From the NCBI RefSeq assembly GCF_900113135.1, contig NZ_FOOH01000001.1:372001-436000 (forward strand): a stretch of DNA of 64,000 nucleotides, written 5' to 3'. Positions 44,864 through 53,347 of this stretch are shown here, piece by piece (within the stretch, counting starts at the first letter, position 1; every line of letters starts with the position of its first letter). This DNA comes from Salegentibacter agarivorans (GTDB lineage: Bacteria > Bacteroidota > Bacteroidia > Flavobacteriales > Flavobacteriaceae). Under the pieces are notes generated by a model. It saw nothing but the letters and a program-made list of their open reading frames with translations. It searched no databases and was not told where the DNA came from. The translations under genes were made by a program, and so were the position numbers.

Positions 44864-44965
44864 ATGAAGATAACAGAAAGCATAAATTTCGGCACTTCAA
44901 GAAGCGTTTTTAACGTGGGCATTTCTGGCATGACGATTATTCGTATTACCCCTTTTGGGGTATAA
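44864..44965 (+). CDS. Putative threonine operon leader peptide
   Basis: This 33-codon frame reads MKITESINFGTSRSVFNVGI and ends SGMTIIRITPFGV, then TAA. It has four Thr and six Ile codons, five of the last eleven codons being Thr or Ile (ACG ATT ATT CGT ATT ACC). Thr and Ile are the amino acids that control thr operon attenuation in enterobacteria. The frame lies between a likely promoter and thrA. A shorter version could start at the in-frame ATG at 44930, directly before the Thr/Ile cluster. Without expression data this remains a prediction. Confidence 0.62.
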   Translation: MKITESINFGTSRSVFNVGISGMTIIRITPFGV

Positions 44966-45001
44966 TTCTACATAGCACTTCCGTACACGCCTGTTTTTTT
45001 T
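44927..45001 (+). promoter_or_regulatory. Putative thr attenuator (terminator arms around a nested hairpin)
   Basis: GGCATGACG (44927-44935) can pair with CGTACACGCC (44983-44992) with one mismatch and one bulge. The pair encloses a strong hairpin, TACCCC/GGGGTA (44946-44961), and ends just before T8 (44994-45001). The 5' arm contains the ACG of the Thr/Ile codon run, so a ribosome stalled on ACG-ATT-ATT-CGT-ATT-ACC would block formation of the stem and let transcription go on into thrA. Pairing was found by eye, so the exact fold is uncertain. Confidence 0.5.
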
Positions 45002-45035
45002 AAACACAATCATTCTAATTTAACTAATTTGACTT

Positions 45036-47483
45036 ATGAAAGTCCTAAAATTCGGAGGTACCTCTTTGGCCTCTCCAGAACGAATAAAACTCGTAGCTAA
45101 AACTGTTCAAAAACATTTAAAAGAAGATAAAACCCTGGTAGTTTTTTCCGCTTTTGGCGGTGTTACCAACGATTTGCTGGAAATGGCAGATCTCGCTTCT
45201 CGTGAAGATCTTGCTTACAAAGATATTCTTATAAAAAATGAAAAAAGACATCTTGAAGCAGTTCGTGAGTTAATTCCGGTAAACGCACAAAGCAGTATTT
45301 TAAGTAAAGTAAAAACCGAACTTAATCGCCTGGAAACTTTGTATGAAGGTGTTTATTTACTCAACGAACTTTCTAATAAAACCCGCCACGTAGTTGCTGG
45401 TTTTGGGGAAGTTTTATCTTCTCTAATTATTGCTGAATATTTCAAAAATCTTGGCGTAAACTCTCAATATATAGATTCTCGTGAGCTAATTGTTTGTAAA
45501 AACACCAATGAAAAAGTTCAGGTAAATTATGCGCAAACCAATGCGAATATTGAAAAATATTTTGAAGCAAAAGATGCTTCTTTATATATCGCACCAGGTT
45601 TTGTTTCCAGGAACGAACAAGGTGTTCCCAGTACGCTTGGCCGTGGTGGCTCAGATTTTACGGCGGCCCTTTACGGTGCTGCTTTAGATGTAAAAGAAGT
45701 GCTGATCTATACCGATGTAAATGGGATGTACACCGCCAATCCGCAAATTGTGCCCCACGCTTATCCGCTAAAGGATATTTCCTACCAGGAAGCTATGGAA
45801 TTATCGCATTTTGGTGCAAAAGTGCTTTATCCGCCAACGCTTCAACCCTTACTGGATAAACAAATAAATATCTTAATAAAAAATACTTTTAAACCCGATG
45901 AAACGGGCACGCTTATTTCAAAATCTTCAGAGAAGAATTTCCGTTGGGTTACCGGGATAACGCATATTGATTCTATAAAACTTCTGAATATTGAAGGCAG
46001 CGGGATGGTTGGTATTCCGGGCTTTTCCAAAAGATTTTTTGAAGTGCTTTTTCAAGAAAATATAAACGTTGTTTTAATTACCCAGGCATCTTCAGAACAC
46101 AGTATTTGTATCGCAGTGAAGGATGATGAAGCTGAACTTGCTAAAGAAGCTTTAGATGAAGCTTTTGAGGTTGAAATTCAGTATAAAAAAATCAAACCGG
46201 TAGAGATTGAAGAGAATGTGGCCATTGTAGCGCTTGTAGGGGATAGAATGAAGAGTCACCACGGATTAAGCGGGAAAATGTTTAGTGCCCTGGGTAACAA
46301 TAATATCAATATTCGGGCAATTGCCCAGGGATCTTCAGAACGAAATATTTCTGCTGTTATTTCTAAAAAAGATGTAAAAAAAGCGCTTAATACCTTACAC
46401 GAACAATTCTTTGAAGTGCCTTCTAAAGAGCTCAACTTGTTTATCACCGGTGTTGGAAATGTGGGGAGTAAACTACTAAACCAATTGAAGAAGCAGGAAA
46501 AATTCTTATTGGAAAAACTTCGATTAAAGGTTAGGGTTCATGGCTTATCTAATTCCCGAAAAATGCTTTTTGATGAAAATGGGATTGATTTAGAAAACTG
46601 GGAAAAAGCTCTTGAAAAAGGAGAAAAAGCCGATAAGGCTGAATTCTTTAAAAAAGTGGACGAATTTAATTTACGAAACAGCATTTTTGTAGATAATACG
46701 GCAAGTCCCGATATATCAGCCTGGTATAAAGAATATTTAGCAAATTCGGTTTCGGTGGTAACCTGTAATAAAATTGCCTGTGCAGATAGTTTTGAAAACT
46801 ATCAGGAATTACAAAACCTGGCCCGGGAATATGGTGCTTCATTTTTATACGAAACCAACGTGGGAGCCGGTTTGCCTATTATAGATACGCTAAAAAACCT
46901 GGTTGCTTCGGGAGATAGGGTTACTAAAATCCAGGCCGTGCTTTCTGGTAGTCTAAACTTTGTATTCAATACCTATAAAGCTGAAGATCCTTTCTATAAA
47001 ACTGTAGAAATGGCAATGAAAGAAGGTTATACAGAACCAGATCCTAAAATTGATTTAAGTGGTGTAGACGTTGCACGTAAAATTTTGATCCTTGCCCGTG
47101 AAAGTGGATACGAAATGGAGCTTGAAGATATTGAAAGTGAAGATTTCTTATCTAAAGAAAGTTTGGCAACCACTAATAATGAAGATTTTTTCGAGTTGCT
47201 GAAAAAAGATGAACCAAAATTTCAGGAAATCTATAGATCGGCAGAAGAAAAAGGAGAACAATTAAAATACGTGGCGCAACTGGAAGATGGAAAAGCTGTG
47301 GTAGGTCTACAATCGGTAGATTCTCAGCATCCATTTTATAATTTGAGCGGTAGCGATAACATCGTGTTATTCTTCACAGAGCGTTATCCTGAACAACCAT
47401 TAATTGTAAAAGGAGCCGGTGCAGGAGCCGAGGTTACCGCTTCAGGAATATTTGCCGATGTAATAAGAATAGGAAAGAAATAG
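45036..47483 (+). CDS. thrA: Bifunctional aspartate kinase/homoserine dehydrogenase
   Basis: The product has 815 residues, close to E. coli ThrA. The kinase begins MKVLKFGGTSLASPERI and includes GFGEVLSSLIIAEYF and LGRGGSDFTAALYGAAL. ACT domains lie at about residues 305-455. The dehydrogenase starts near residue 465 with LFITGVGNVGSKLLNQL, and contains TCNKIACAD, ETNVGAGLPIIDTLKNL and GSLNFVFN. It catalyses the first and third steps from aspartate to homoserine. ACT domains imply feedback control by threonine, in addition to the leader upstream. Confidence 0.97.
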   Translation: MKVLKFGGTSLASPERIKLVAKTVQKHLKEDKTLVVFSAFGGVTNDLLEMADLASREDLAYKDILIKNEKRHLEAVRELIPVNAQSSILSKVKTELNRLETLYEGVYLLNELSNKTRHVVAGFGEVLSSLIIAEYFKNLGVNSQYIDSRELIVCKNTNEKVQVNYAQTNANIEKYFEAKDASLYIAPGFVSRNEQGVPSTLGRGGSDFTAALYGAALDVKEVLIYTDVNGMYTANPQIVPHAYPLKDISYQEAMELSHFGAKVLYPPTLQPLLDKQINILIKNTFKPDETGTLISKSSEKNFRWVTGITHIDSIKLLNIEGSGMVGIPGFSKRFFEVLFQENINVVLITQASSEHSICIAVKDDEAELAKEALDEAFEVEIQYKKIKPVEIEENVAIVALVGDRMKSHHGLSGKMFSALGNNNINIRAIAQGSSERNISAVISKKDVKKALNTLHEQFFEVPSKELNLFITGVGNVGSKLLNQLKKQEKFLLEKLRLKVRVHGLSNSRKMLFDENGIDLENWEKALEKGEKADKAEFFKKVDEFNLRNSIFVDNTASPDISAWYKEYLANSVSVVTCNKIACADSFENYQELQNLAREYGASFLYETNVGAGLPIIDTLKNLVASGDRVTKIQAVLSGSLNFVFNTYKAEDPFYKTVEMAMKEGYTEPDPKIDLSGVDVARKILILARESGYEMELEDIESEDFLSKESLATTNNEDFFELLKKDEPKFQEIYRSAEEKGEQLKYVAQLEDGKAVVGLQSVDSQHPFYNLSGSDNIVLFFTERYPEQPLIVKGAGAGAEVTASGIFADVIRIGKK

Positions 47484-47486
47484 GTT

Positions 47487-48410
47487 ATGGATAAAATAAA
47501 ACTATTTGCACCGGCAACGGTGGCTAACCTTTCTTGCGGATTTGACGTGTTAGGCTGTTGTTTAGACGGCGTTGGTGACGAGATGATTATTTCGAAAAAT
47601 TCAGCACAAAAACTAAGAATCACTAAAATCACCGGCCAGGATTTACCTTTAGAGGTTGAAGAAAACGTGGCCGGGGTTGCGGCAAATGCTATGCTTTCCG
47701 AATTAAATGAAAAACAGGGTTTTGATATTGAAATAAAGAAAAATATTAAAGCTGGGAGTGGAATTGGAAGTAGCGCAGCTAGCGCTGCAGGCGCCGTTTT
47801 CGGAATTAATAAATTGCTGGGTGAACCTTTTTCAGCAAATCAATTAATAAAATTTGCGATGGAAGGGGAACGTCTTGCAAGTGGAAATGCTCACGCCGAT
47901 AATGTAGCCCCGGCACTCCTGGGCGGTTTTACCCTGGTGAAAAGCTACGAACCTCTGGAGATAATTAGCTTACCTGGTTTACCTGAATTAAGAATGTTGA
48001 TATTGCATCCGTTAATCGAATTAAAAACCCGTGATTCAAGGTCGGTAATTAGGCAAAATGTAGAACTAAAAAAAGCAATTAGCCAATGGGGGAATTTAGC
48101 AGCACTTGTAAGTGCGCTTTATACCCAGGATTATGAACTTTTAGGCCGAAGTTTAAAAGATGAGATTATAGAACCGGTGCGGTCTATTTTAATTCCGTAT
48201 TTCGATGAACTTAAAAATTTGGCTGCAGCAAATGGAGCCCTTGGTTTTGGAATTTCTGGTTCGGGACCTTCAGTTTTTGCTATGTGCAAAGGTGATACGG
48301 TAGCCGAAAAAGTAAAAGCCGAATTCCAGGAATTTTATCAGGATAAAAATATAGATTTCGATCTGCATTTATCTAAAATTAATCCCGAAGGCATAAAAAT
48401 ACTATCATAA
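47487..48410 (+). CDS. thrB: Homoserine kinase
   Basis: This 307-residue GHMP kinase begins MDKIKLFAPATVANLSCGFDVLG. The ATP-binding loop is IKAGSGIGSSAASAAGAVFG near residue 90, and the C-terminal GHMP motif is GALGFGISGSGPSVFAMC near residue 252. It phosphorylates homoserine for threonine synthase. It starts three bases after the thrA stop, so the two are probably translated together. Residue order and length are normal for the family. Confidence 0.96.
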   Translation: MDKIKLFAPATVANLSCGFDVLGCCLDGVGDEMIISKNSAQKLRITKITGQDLPLEVEENVAGVAANAMLSELNEKQGFDIEIKKNIKAGSGIGSSAASAAGAVFGINKLLGEPFSANQLIKFAMEGERLASGNAHADNVAPALLGGFTLVKSYEPLEIISLPGLPELRMLILHPLIELKTRDSRSVIRQNVELKKAISQWGNLAALVSALYTQDYELLGRSLKDEIIEPVRSILIPYFDELKNLAAANGALGFGISGSGPSVFAMCKGDTVAEKVKAEFQEFYQDKNIDFDLHLSKINPEGIKILS

Positions 48411-48415
48411 TGAAA

Positions 48416-48430
48416 CCAGCATGATGCTGG
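48416..48430 (+). other. Small hairpin between thrB and thrC
   Basis: CCAGCA-TGA-TGCTGG is a perfect 6-bp stem with a 3-base loop and no T-run. CCTGAAA follows nearby, a word also found in the palindromic repeat family, so it may be a repeat remnant. It could affect mRNA stability or the thrB:thrC ratio. Confidence 0.5.
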
Positions 48431-48505
48431 ACCCTGAAATTAGCACTAATAGGAGCATTATAATTAGCTCTTGCCAAAACTTAAATGGGGATAAAATTTA
48501 TACAG

Positions 48506-49801
48506 ATGAAATACATTAGTTTAAACGATAAAAATCATAAAGTTTCCTTTGAAGATGCAGTTGTTCGAGGACTTGCACCGGGAAAAGCACTCTATTTTCC
48601 TGAAAAAATTCCTAATTTATCTAAAGATTTTTTTCAGAATTTAGGAGAACTATCCAAAGAGGAAATTGCTTTTGAAGCCATAAAACCTTTTGTAGGTGAA
48701 GAAATTGATAAAAACGGTCTTCAGGAAATTCTAAAGAAAACTTTAAACTTTGAATTTCCGGTAGTTCCAATTTCAGAAAACACAGGAACGCTTGAATTAT
48801 TTCATGGGCCAACGCTGGCATTTAAAGATGTGGGTGCAGGCTTTATGGCGGGTTGCCTGGGGCATTTTGTAAAGAAAGGAAATCTTGGGAAAATTACAGT
48901 TTTAGTAGCTACGTCGGGAGATACCGGGGGCGCGGTGGCTAATGGATTTTTAGGTGTTGAAGGAATAGATGTAGTAATTCTATACCCTAAAGGGAAAGTG
49001 AGTGAAATCCAGGAAAAACAACTTACCACCCTTGGCCAGAATATCACCGCATTAGAAGTAAATGGAAATTTTGACGATTGCCAGGATATGGTTAAAAAAG
49101 CTTTTTCTGATGCTGAAATAAGTGAAAAACGCCAACTAACTTCAGCTAATTCCATTAATGTTGCGCGCTGGTTACCACAAATGTTTTATTACTTTTTTGC
49201 CTATAAACAATTGACTGAAAAACAGGAAAAACTGGTTTTTTCAGTTCCCAGTGGAAATTTTGGAAATATTTGTGCGGGAATGTTAGCTAAAAAAATGGGG
49301 CTTCCCATAGACCGTTTTATCGCCTCCAATAACGAAAATAATGTAGTGACACGTTATTTGCAATCGCAAGAATATAGTCCGAAACCCAGCGTACAGACTA
49401 TCTCTAACGCGATGGATGTTGGAAATCCCAGTAATTTTGTAAGAATCCTGGAATTGTTCAATAATGAATTTGAACCGCTATCAAAACAACTTTCTTCTTT
49501 TAGTTATTCTGATGAAGAAACCAGAAAGGCCATAAAACAAGTAAAGGAAAAGTATAACTATGTAATGGACCCACATGGGGCAGTTGGTTATCTTGGGCTT
49601 CAGGAATTTTTTGCCGAAAACCCCGACTATTACGGTACATTTTTAGAAACTGCACATCCGGTAAAATTCCTGGAAACTGTAGAGGAAGTCATTGGAAAAA
49701 AAGTGGAAATTCCGGTTTCCATTAAAGAAGCGATGAATAAAGAGAAAAAAGCTTTCAATATCTCAGATTATGATGAATTGAAAGCTTATTTGATGCAATA
49801 G
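48506..49801 (+). CDS. thrC: Threonine synthase
   Basis: This PLP enzyme has 431 residues from ATG 48506 (MKYISLNDKNHKVSFEDAVVRGLAPGK). I prefer this start to the ATG at 48485, since MKY is the family's usual N-terminus. ELFHGPTLAFKDVGAGFM near residue 102 holds the PLP lysine, and SGDTGGAVANGF near residue 142 and SVPSGNFGNICAGMLAKKMG near residue 250 bind the cofactor and phosphate. It converts O-phosphohomoserine to threonine, ending the pathway. A long palindrome at 49813-49924 follows. Confidence 0.95.
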   Translation: MKYISLNDKNHKVSFEDAVVRGLAPGKALYFPEKIPNLSKDFFQNLGELSKEEIAFEAIKPFVGEEIDKNGLQEILKKTLNFEFPVVPISENTGTLELFHGPTLAFKDVGAGFMAGCLGHFVKKGNLGKITVLVATSGDTGGAVANGFLGVEGIDVVILYPKGKVSEIQEKQLTTLGQNITALEVNGNFDDCQDMVKKAFSDAEISEKRQLTSANSINVARWLPQMFYYFFAYKQLTEKQEKLVFSVPSGNFGNICAGMLAKKMGLPIDRFIASNNENNVVTRYLQSQEYSPKPSVQTISNAMDVGNPSNFVRILELFNNEFEPLSKQLSSFSYSDEETRKAIKQVKEKYNYVMDPHGAVGYLGLQEFFAENPDYYGTFLETAHPVKFLETVEEVIGKKVEIPVSIKEAMNKEKKAFNISDYDELKAYLMQ

Positions 49802-49812
49802 TTTATAAAATT

Positions 49813-49924
49813 GTTTGGGAAGCTACTTTTTTTTAACGTCATTCTGAACTGGTTTCAGGGTCTAACATATTAGATTCTGAAACCAGTTCAGAATGACGGA
49901 ATTGTTGAAAAAAGCTTCCCAAAC
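49813..49924. repeat. Composite palindromic element between convergent genes
   Basis: An inner palindrome has 29-bp arms: the left (49837-49865) begins CGTCATTCTGAACTGGTTTC and the right (49870-49898) is its near-exact complement, with only G-T wobbles, around a 4-base loop (CATA). An outer pair, GTTTGGGAAGCT (49813-49824) and AGCTTCCCAAAC (49913-49924), is perfect over 12 bp. T8 (49827-49834) and A6 (49907-49912) lie between the two. It sits between thrC and the S10 peptidase gene, and could end transcription from both sides. Confidence 0.9.
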
Positions 49925-49936
49925 TATTTATTGCAA

Positions 49937-51421
49937 TTAATACTTGGCAGGAGCGCCTTCTTTTGGAAGACTGTTTTCTATAAATTCCCGAATATCTTCA
50001 TTGGCATTTTTAAGGTCCTCTGCTCGCAGATACATCATATGGCCGCTTTCGTAGCCTTTAAAACTAAGGCGGTCTTTCATTTTTCCGCTTGGGTCTAATT
50101 GCCACATCGTGTATTTGGCATTAAAATAGGTAGTAGCGCCATCAAAGTAACCCGATTGAATCATTACATCCAAATTAGGATTTTGCGCCATTGCCTGTCT
50201 CAAATTCTCACCGCTATTATCACCACTGCGATCCCAGGGATGTACAGGGCCAAACATATAATATTTCAAATCTGTTTTAAAATTAAGATCCTGTCTCAGA
50301 TAATGATTTATGGCGGGAGTAAACGAGTGTAACCAGGAAGTTAGCTCAGCATTATAATCAGGGGAATCTCCGGCTTCTTTGGCGTCTATTCCAAGATATC
50401 TGGAATCCAGTCTACCAACGGTTACGCCATCTTTTCGCTTTAATTCTTTCCAGAAAAAACGATAATCTACATCAAGATTATTCTGAAGAATTACTTCTTT
50501 AGAAATTCCTGAATAATAAGCCATTTTCTCGGCTGCTTCCTCTTTTTTGGCAGTTTCAGTAAAACCGCCTTTTACCAATACCGGCGTTAATTCATTTATA
50601 GTATATTCTTCAACTTCTTCCAGCAAATCTTCCAATTCTTTATTCTGAAGTTCTGCCGGTAAAGCATCATGGTACCAGGCTGCAGCTGCAAAATATGGTA
50701 GTCTGTTAGCTATGCCCACCGGGCCATCGCGATCTATACCAATTTCGGTTGGAGATACTAAAATTACCCCGTTAAGGTACATCCACTGGCTGTTTTGCAA
50801 TTCTAGAGCTAAACCTGAAACGCGGGTAGTTCCATAGCTTTCACCAATAAGATATTTTGGAGATAACCAGCGTTCGTTTCTGCTTACAAAAGTATTTAAC
50901 CATTCGGCTAAATATTTAATATCGGCTTGAACGCCAAAGAACTTTTCCCTGTCTACTTTTCCATCTTCATCTGGAATAGGGCGGGAGTAGCCGGTGTTCA
51001 CCGGGTTCACGTAAACAATATCTGCAACATCTAAAATTGAATGAGGATTTTCCTTAATTCCATAAGGCTGAATTGGATATCCTTCATCATCAATTTTTAA
51101 CACTCGTGGGCCTGTATAGGCAACGTGCATCCAAACAGAAGCAGAGCCCGGCCCGCCATTAAACGAAATAACCAAGGGCCTGTTTTCGGTATTTTTTACA
51201 TCGCTTCTTTTATAATAGGTATAAAATAAACTGGCAATTGGTTCACCATCATTATTCCAAAGTGGCTGCATGCCCGTAGTGGCCGTATAATCTATATTTT
51301 TTGAATTAATAGTCACCGAATGATTTGTAGTGACCGTAGTATCTACCGGAATTTCAACTTTCTGGCTCCAGGCCGTAGTTATAAAAACAAGTAAAAAAAG
51401 AGGGGTAAAGATGTTTTTCAT
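49937..51421 (-). CDS. S10-family serine carboxypeptidase-like protein
   Basis: This 494-residue exported protein has a signal peptide MKNIFTPLFLLVFITTAWSQ. RPLVISFNGGPGSASVWMH near residue 82 forms the oxyanion hole, and KYLIGESYGTTRVSGLAL near residue 190 carries the nucleophilic Ser in GESYG. VMIQSGYFDGATTYFNA and FKGYESGHMMYLRAE near the C-terminus hold the likely Asp and His of the triad. S10 enzymes cut single residues from peptide C-termini at acid pH. It probably works in the periplasm on peptides taken up as food. Confidence 0.92.
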   Translation of the reverse strand: MKNIFTPLFLLVFITTAWSQKVEIPVDTTVTTNHSVTINSKNIDYTATTGMQPLWNNDGEPIASLFYTYYKRSDVKNTENRPLVISFNGGPGSASVWMHVAYTGPRVLKIDDEGYPIQPYGIKENPHSILDVADIVYVNPVNTGYSRPIPDEDGKVDREKFFGVQADIKYLAEWLNTFVSRNERWLSPKYLIGESYGTTRVSGLALELQNSQWMYLNGVILVSPTEIGIDRDGPVGIANRLPYFAAAAWYHDALPAELQNKELEDLLEEVEEYTINELTPVLVKGGFTETAKKEEAAEKMAYYSGISKEVILQNNLDVDYRFFWKELKRKDGVTVGRLDSRYLGIDAKEAGDSPDYNAELTSWLHSFTPAINHYLRQDLNFKTDLKYYMFGPVHPWDRSGDNSGENLRQAMAQNPNLDVMIQSGYFDGATTYFNAKYTMWQLDPSGKMKDRLSFKGYESGHMMYLRAEDLKNANEDIREFIENSLPKEGAPAKY

Positions 51422-51478
51422 GTGGTTCTAATTTTTAGAACCGAAAAATACACTGAAATACACAATTCCCCAAACAGG

Positions 51479-53149
51479 CTAATCTTTATTATTGAGATTT
51501 TCGTCCCGAAAAATAATGATATAACTAAGAATAATGCCTCCAACTGCTGCGAGTAAGAAGAAAATCATAGCAAGACCTGGGTAACCAAAAATTGTAAAAT
51601 CTGAAGGAACCTGCATAAGCATTGAAGCACCAATAATCATTGCTGCTATAATTAGGCCCAGGGTGATACGATTGGCTACTTTTTGAAAACCATCGGTAAC
51701 CCGTTGTTCATCTATGGCATCAATCTTAATTTTAAATTCATTTTCAGATAAATTCTTTGAGATCGTATTTAAACGATCGGGTAAGTATTCCAGAAATTTC
51801 TTTGAAGCTAATACCGAAGAGAAAAAGTTTTCAGGCTTTAATTCTTCATACATTTTATCTCGCATTATCTTGGTAGAATGTCTTTTAATGGCATCTCTAA
51901 GATCAAATTCTGGATCTAAGACCGCGATTATCTGATCCATATTTAAAAGAATTTTTCCAAGAATATTTACTTCTACAGGGAGGTGAATTCCGCTTTCGGC
52001 TGCAAGCCTGTTTAATTGAATAAGAAGCCGACCGGTTTGCATATCTTTAGCCGTACTATGCTCGCTATCCATAATAATATCAGAAATGGTCTTTTTGAAG
52101 AATTTAAGGTTGGCATCTTCTGTAACCTCACTCATACTTAATAGAACACGAGCGGTTTCTTCTCCATTATTATTACTAATAGCTAATAAAAGTTCTAAAA
52201 TATATTGTTTAATTCCCGGGCTAAACTTGGCAACCATCCCAAGATCTATCAGGGCAATTTTATCATCTTTTGTAAATTGAATATTCCCGGGGTGTGGATC
52301 GGCGTGAACAAACCCATCATTAATTACTTGTTGCAAATAGGCTTTAACCAGTTCATCTACAAGGGGCGAATAATCTACTTCAATTTGTTTAAGTGGAGAT
52401 ATTGAAGTGATCTTTCTGCCTTCAATATATTCCATGGTAAGGACTTTAGCCGCAGAATAGTCCTGAATAGGTTGCGGTACAATTAAATATTTAAAATCCT
52501 TTAAATTGTCTCCAAGGGTAATTAAATTCTGTGCTTCACGATGGTAATCTAACTCCTGGAGTAGAATACGCCTAAGTTCAGTTAAAACATCATCAAAGGC
52601 ATATTTTTGGGCGGTTGTACTGTGTTTTACAGCCAGCTCTGCCAGTTCTTTTAAAGTATCTAAATCTGAAAGGAATTGTTTTTTAATTCCCGGTCTTTGA
52701 ATTTTTACCGCCACTGGTTTTCCCGATCTTAAAGTAGCCCTATGTACCTGCCCTATGGAAGCACTGGCCAAAGGTTCTTCATCAAAACTATCAAAAGCTT
52801 TAGAAATCCTGGTGCCTATTTCTTCTTCCACAATGCGATGAACTTCTTCGTAAGGAATAGGAGGAACATCATCCTGTAAAGTGGCTAAAGCCTTTAAATA
52901 AGCATCTGGAAGAAGGTCTGGACGGGTAGAAAGCAGCTGGCCCATTTTAATATAGGTAGGCCCCATATTTTTTAGATCTTCTACCAGTTCATCTGGGCTT
53001 TGATCGTATGAATTCTGTGAATTATCTGAATCTGATTTTTCATCCATTGCCTGCGACGCGGTATTGGCAAATAGATCGCTGTTCCAGTATTTTAGCATAA
53101 AGCCTATAAATTTCTGGTAACGCAAAAGATCGTCGGGAAGTACAGACAT
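51479..53149 (-). CDS. AarF/ABC1/UbiB-family atypical kinase
   Basis: This 556-residue protein has the ABC1 signature: YIKMGQLLSTRPDLLPDAYLKAL near residue 66 (KxGQ motif), PLASASIGQVHRATL near residue 125 (Ala-rich nucleotide loop), VAVKIQRPG near residue 143 and FVHADPHPGNIQFTKDDKIALIDLGM near residue 285 (catalytic and DFG-like motifs). Two membrane helices lie near the C-terminus (about residues 495-545). Relatives such as UbiB support quinone biosynthesis. This organism probably makes menaquinone, so the exact client is uncertain. Confidence 0.92.
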   Translation of the reverse strand: MSVLPDDLLRYQKFIGFMLKYWNSDLFANTASQAMDEKSDSDNSQNSYDQSPDELVEDLKNMGPTYIKMGQLLSTRPDLLPDAYLKALATLQDDVPPIPYEEVHRIVEEEIGTRISKAFDSFDEEPLASASIGQVHRATLRSGKPVAVKIQRPGIKKQFLSDLDTLKELAELAVKHSTTAQKYAFDDVLTELRRILLQELDYHREAQNLITLGDNLKDFKYLIVPQPIQDYSAAKVLTMEYIEGRKITSISPLKQIEVDYSPLVDELVKAYLQQVINDGFVHADPHPGNIQFTKDDKIALIDLGMVAKFSPGIKQYILELLLAISNNNGEETARVLLSMSEVTEDANLKFFKKTISDIIMDSEHSTAKDMQTGRLLIQLNRLAAESGIHLPVEVNILGKILLNMDQIIAVLDPEFDLRDAIKRHSTKIMRDKMYEELKPENFFSSVLASKKFLEYLPDRLNTISKNLSENEFKIKIDAIDEQRVTDGFQKVANRITLGLIIAAMIIGASMLMQVPSDFTIFGYPGLAMIFFLLAAVGGIILSYIIIFRDENLNNKD

Positions 53150-53202
53150 AAGATTATTGGTTGTTATGTTATTTAGTTTTTTAAAGATATCTATTTAAAA
53201 TT

Positions 53203-53248
53203 ATAACACCAATATGTACCGAAAAGCAGTCCGTTTTTTTGGTGTTAT
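53203..53248. promoter_or_regulatory. Inverted repeat in the aarF-sulP divergent gap
   Basis: ATAACACCAA (53203-53212) and TTGGTGTTAT (53239-53248) are perfect 10-bp complements separated by 26 bases. They lie in the 198-base gap between two divergent genes. They could be a hairpin or two half-sites bound by a regulator. Confidence 0.5.
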
Positions 53249-53278
53249 TTAAGAAACCTTTTGAATGTTTTACAGAAA

Positions 53279-53297
53279 TTAGTTGGTTAACCACTAA
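53279..53297. promoter_or_regulatory. Operator-like palindrome before the sulP gene
   Basis: TTAGTTGGTTAACCACTAA is a nearly perfect palindrome with the core TGGTTAACCA and one unpaired base, 50 bases before the sulP start. Its size and symmetry fit a homodimeric regulator site. No regulator gene is adjacent. Confidence 0.45.
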
Positions 53298-53347
53298 ATT
53301 TCCTATTTTCAGCATTTAATTTTAATCTTTTTTCATATTTAAAATTA

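Noticed and set aside
44946-44961. TACCCCTTTTGGGGTA as the attenuator's terminator by itself
   Set aside because: No T-run follows it. The T8 tract lies 33 bases further on, after the outer arm, so this hairpin alone should not end transcription.
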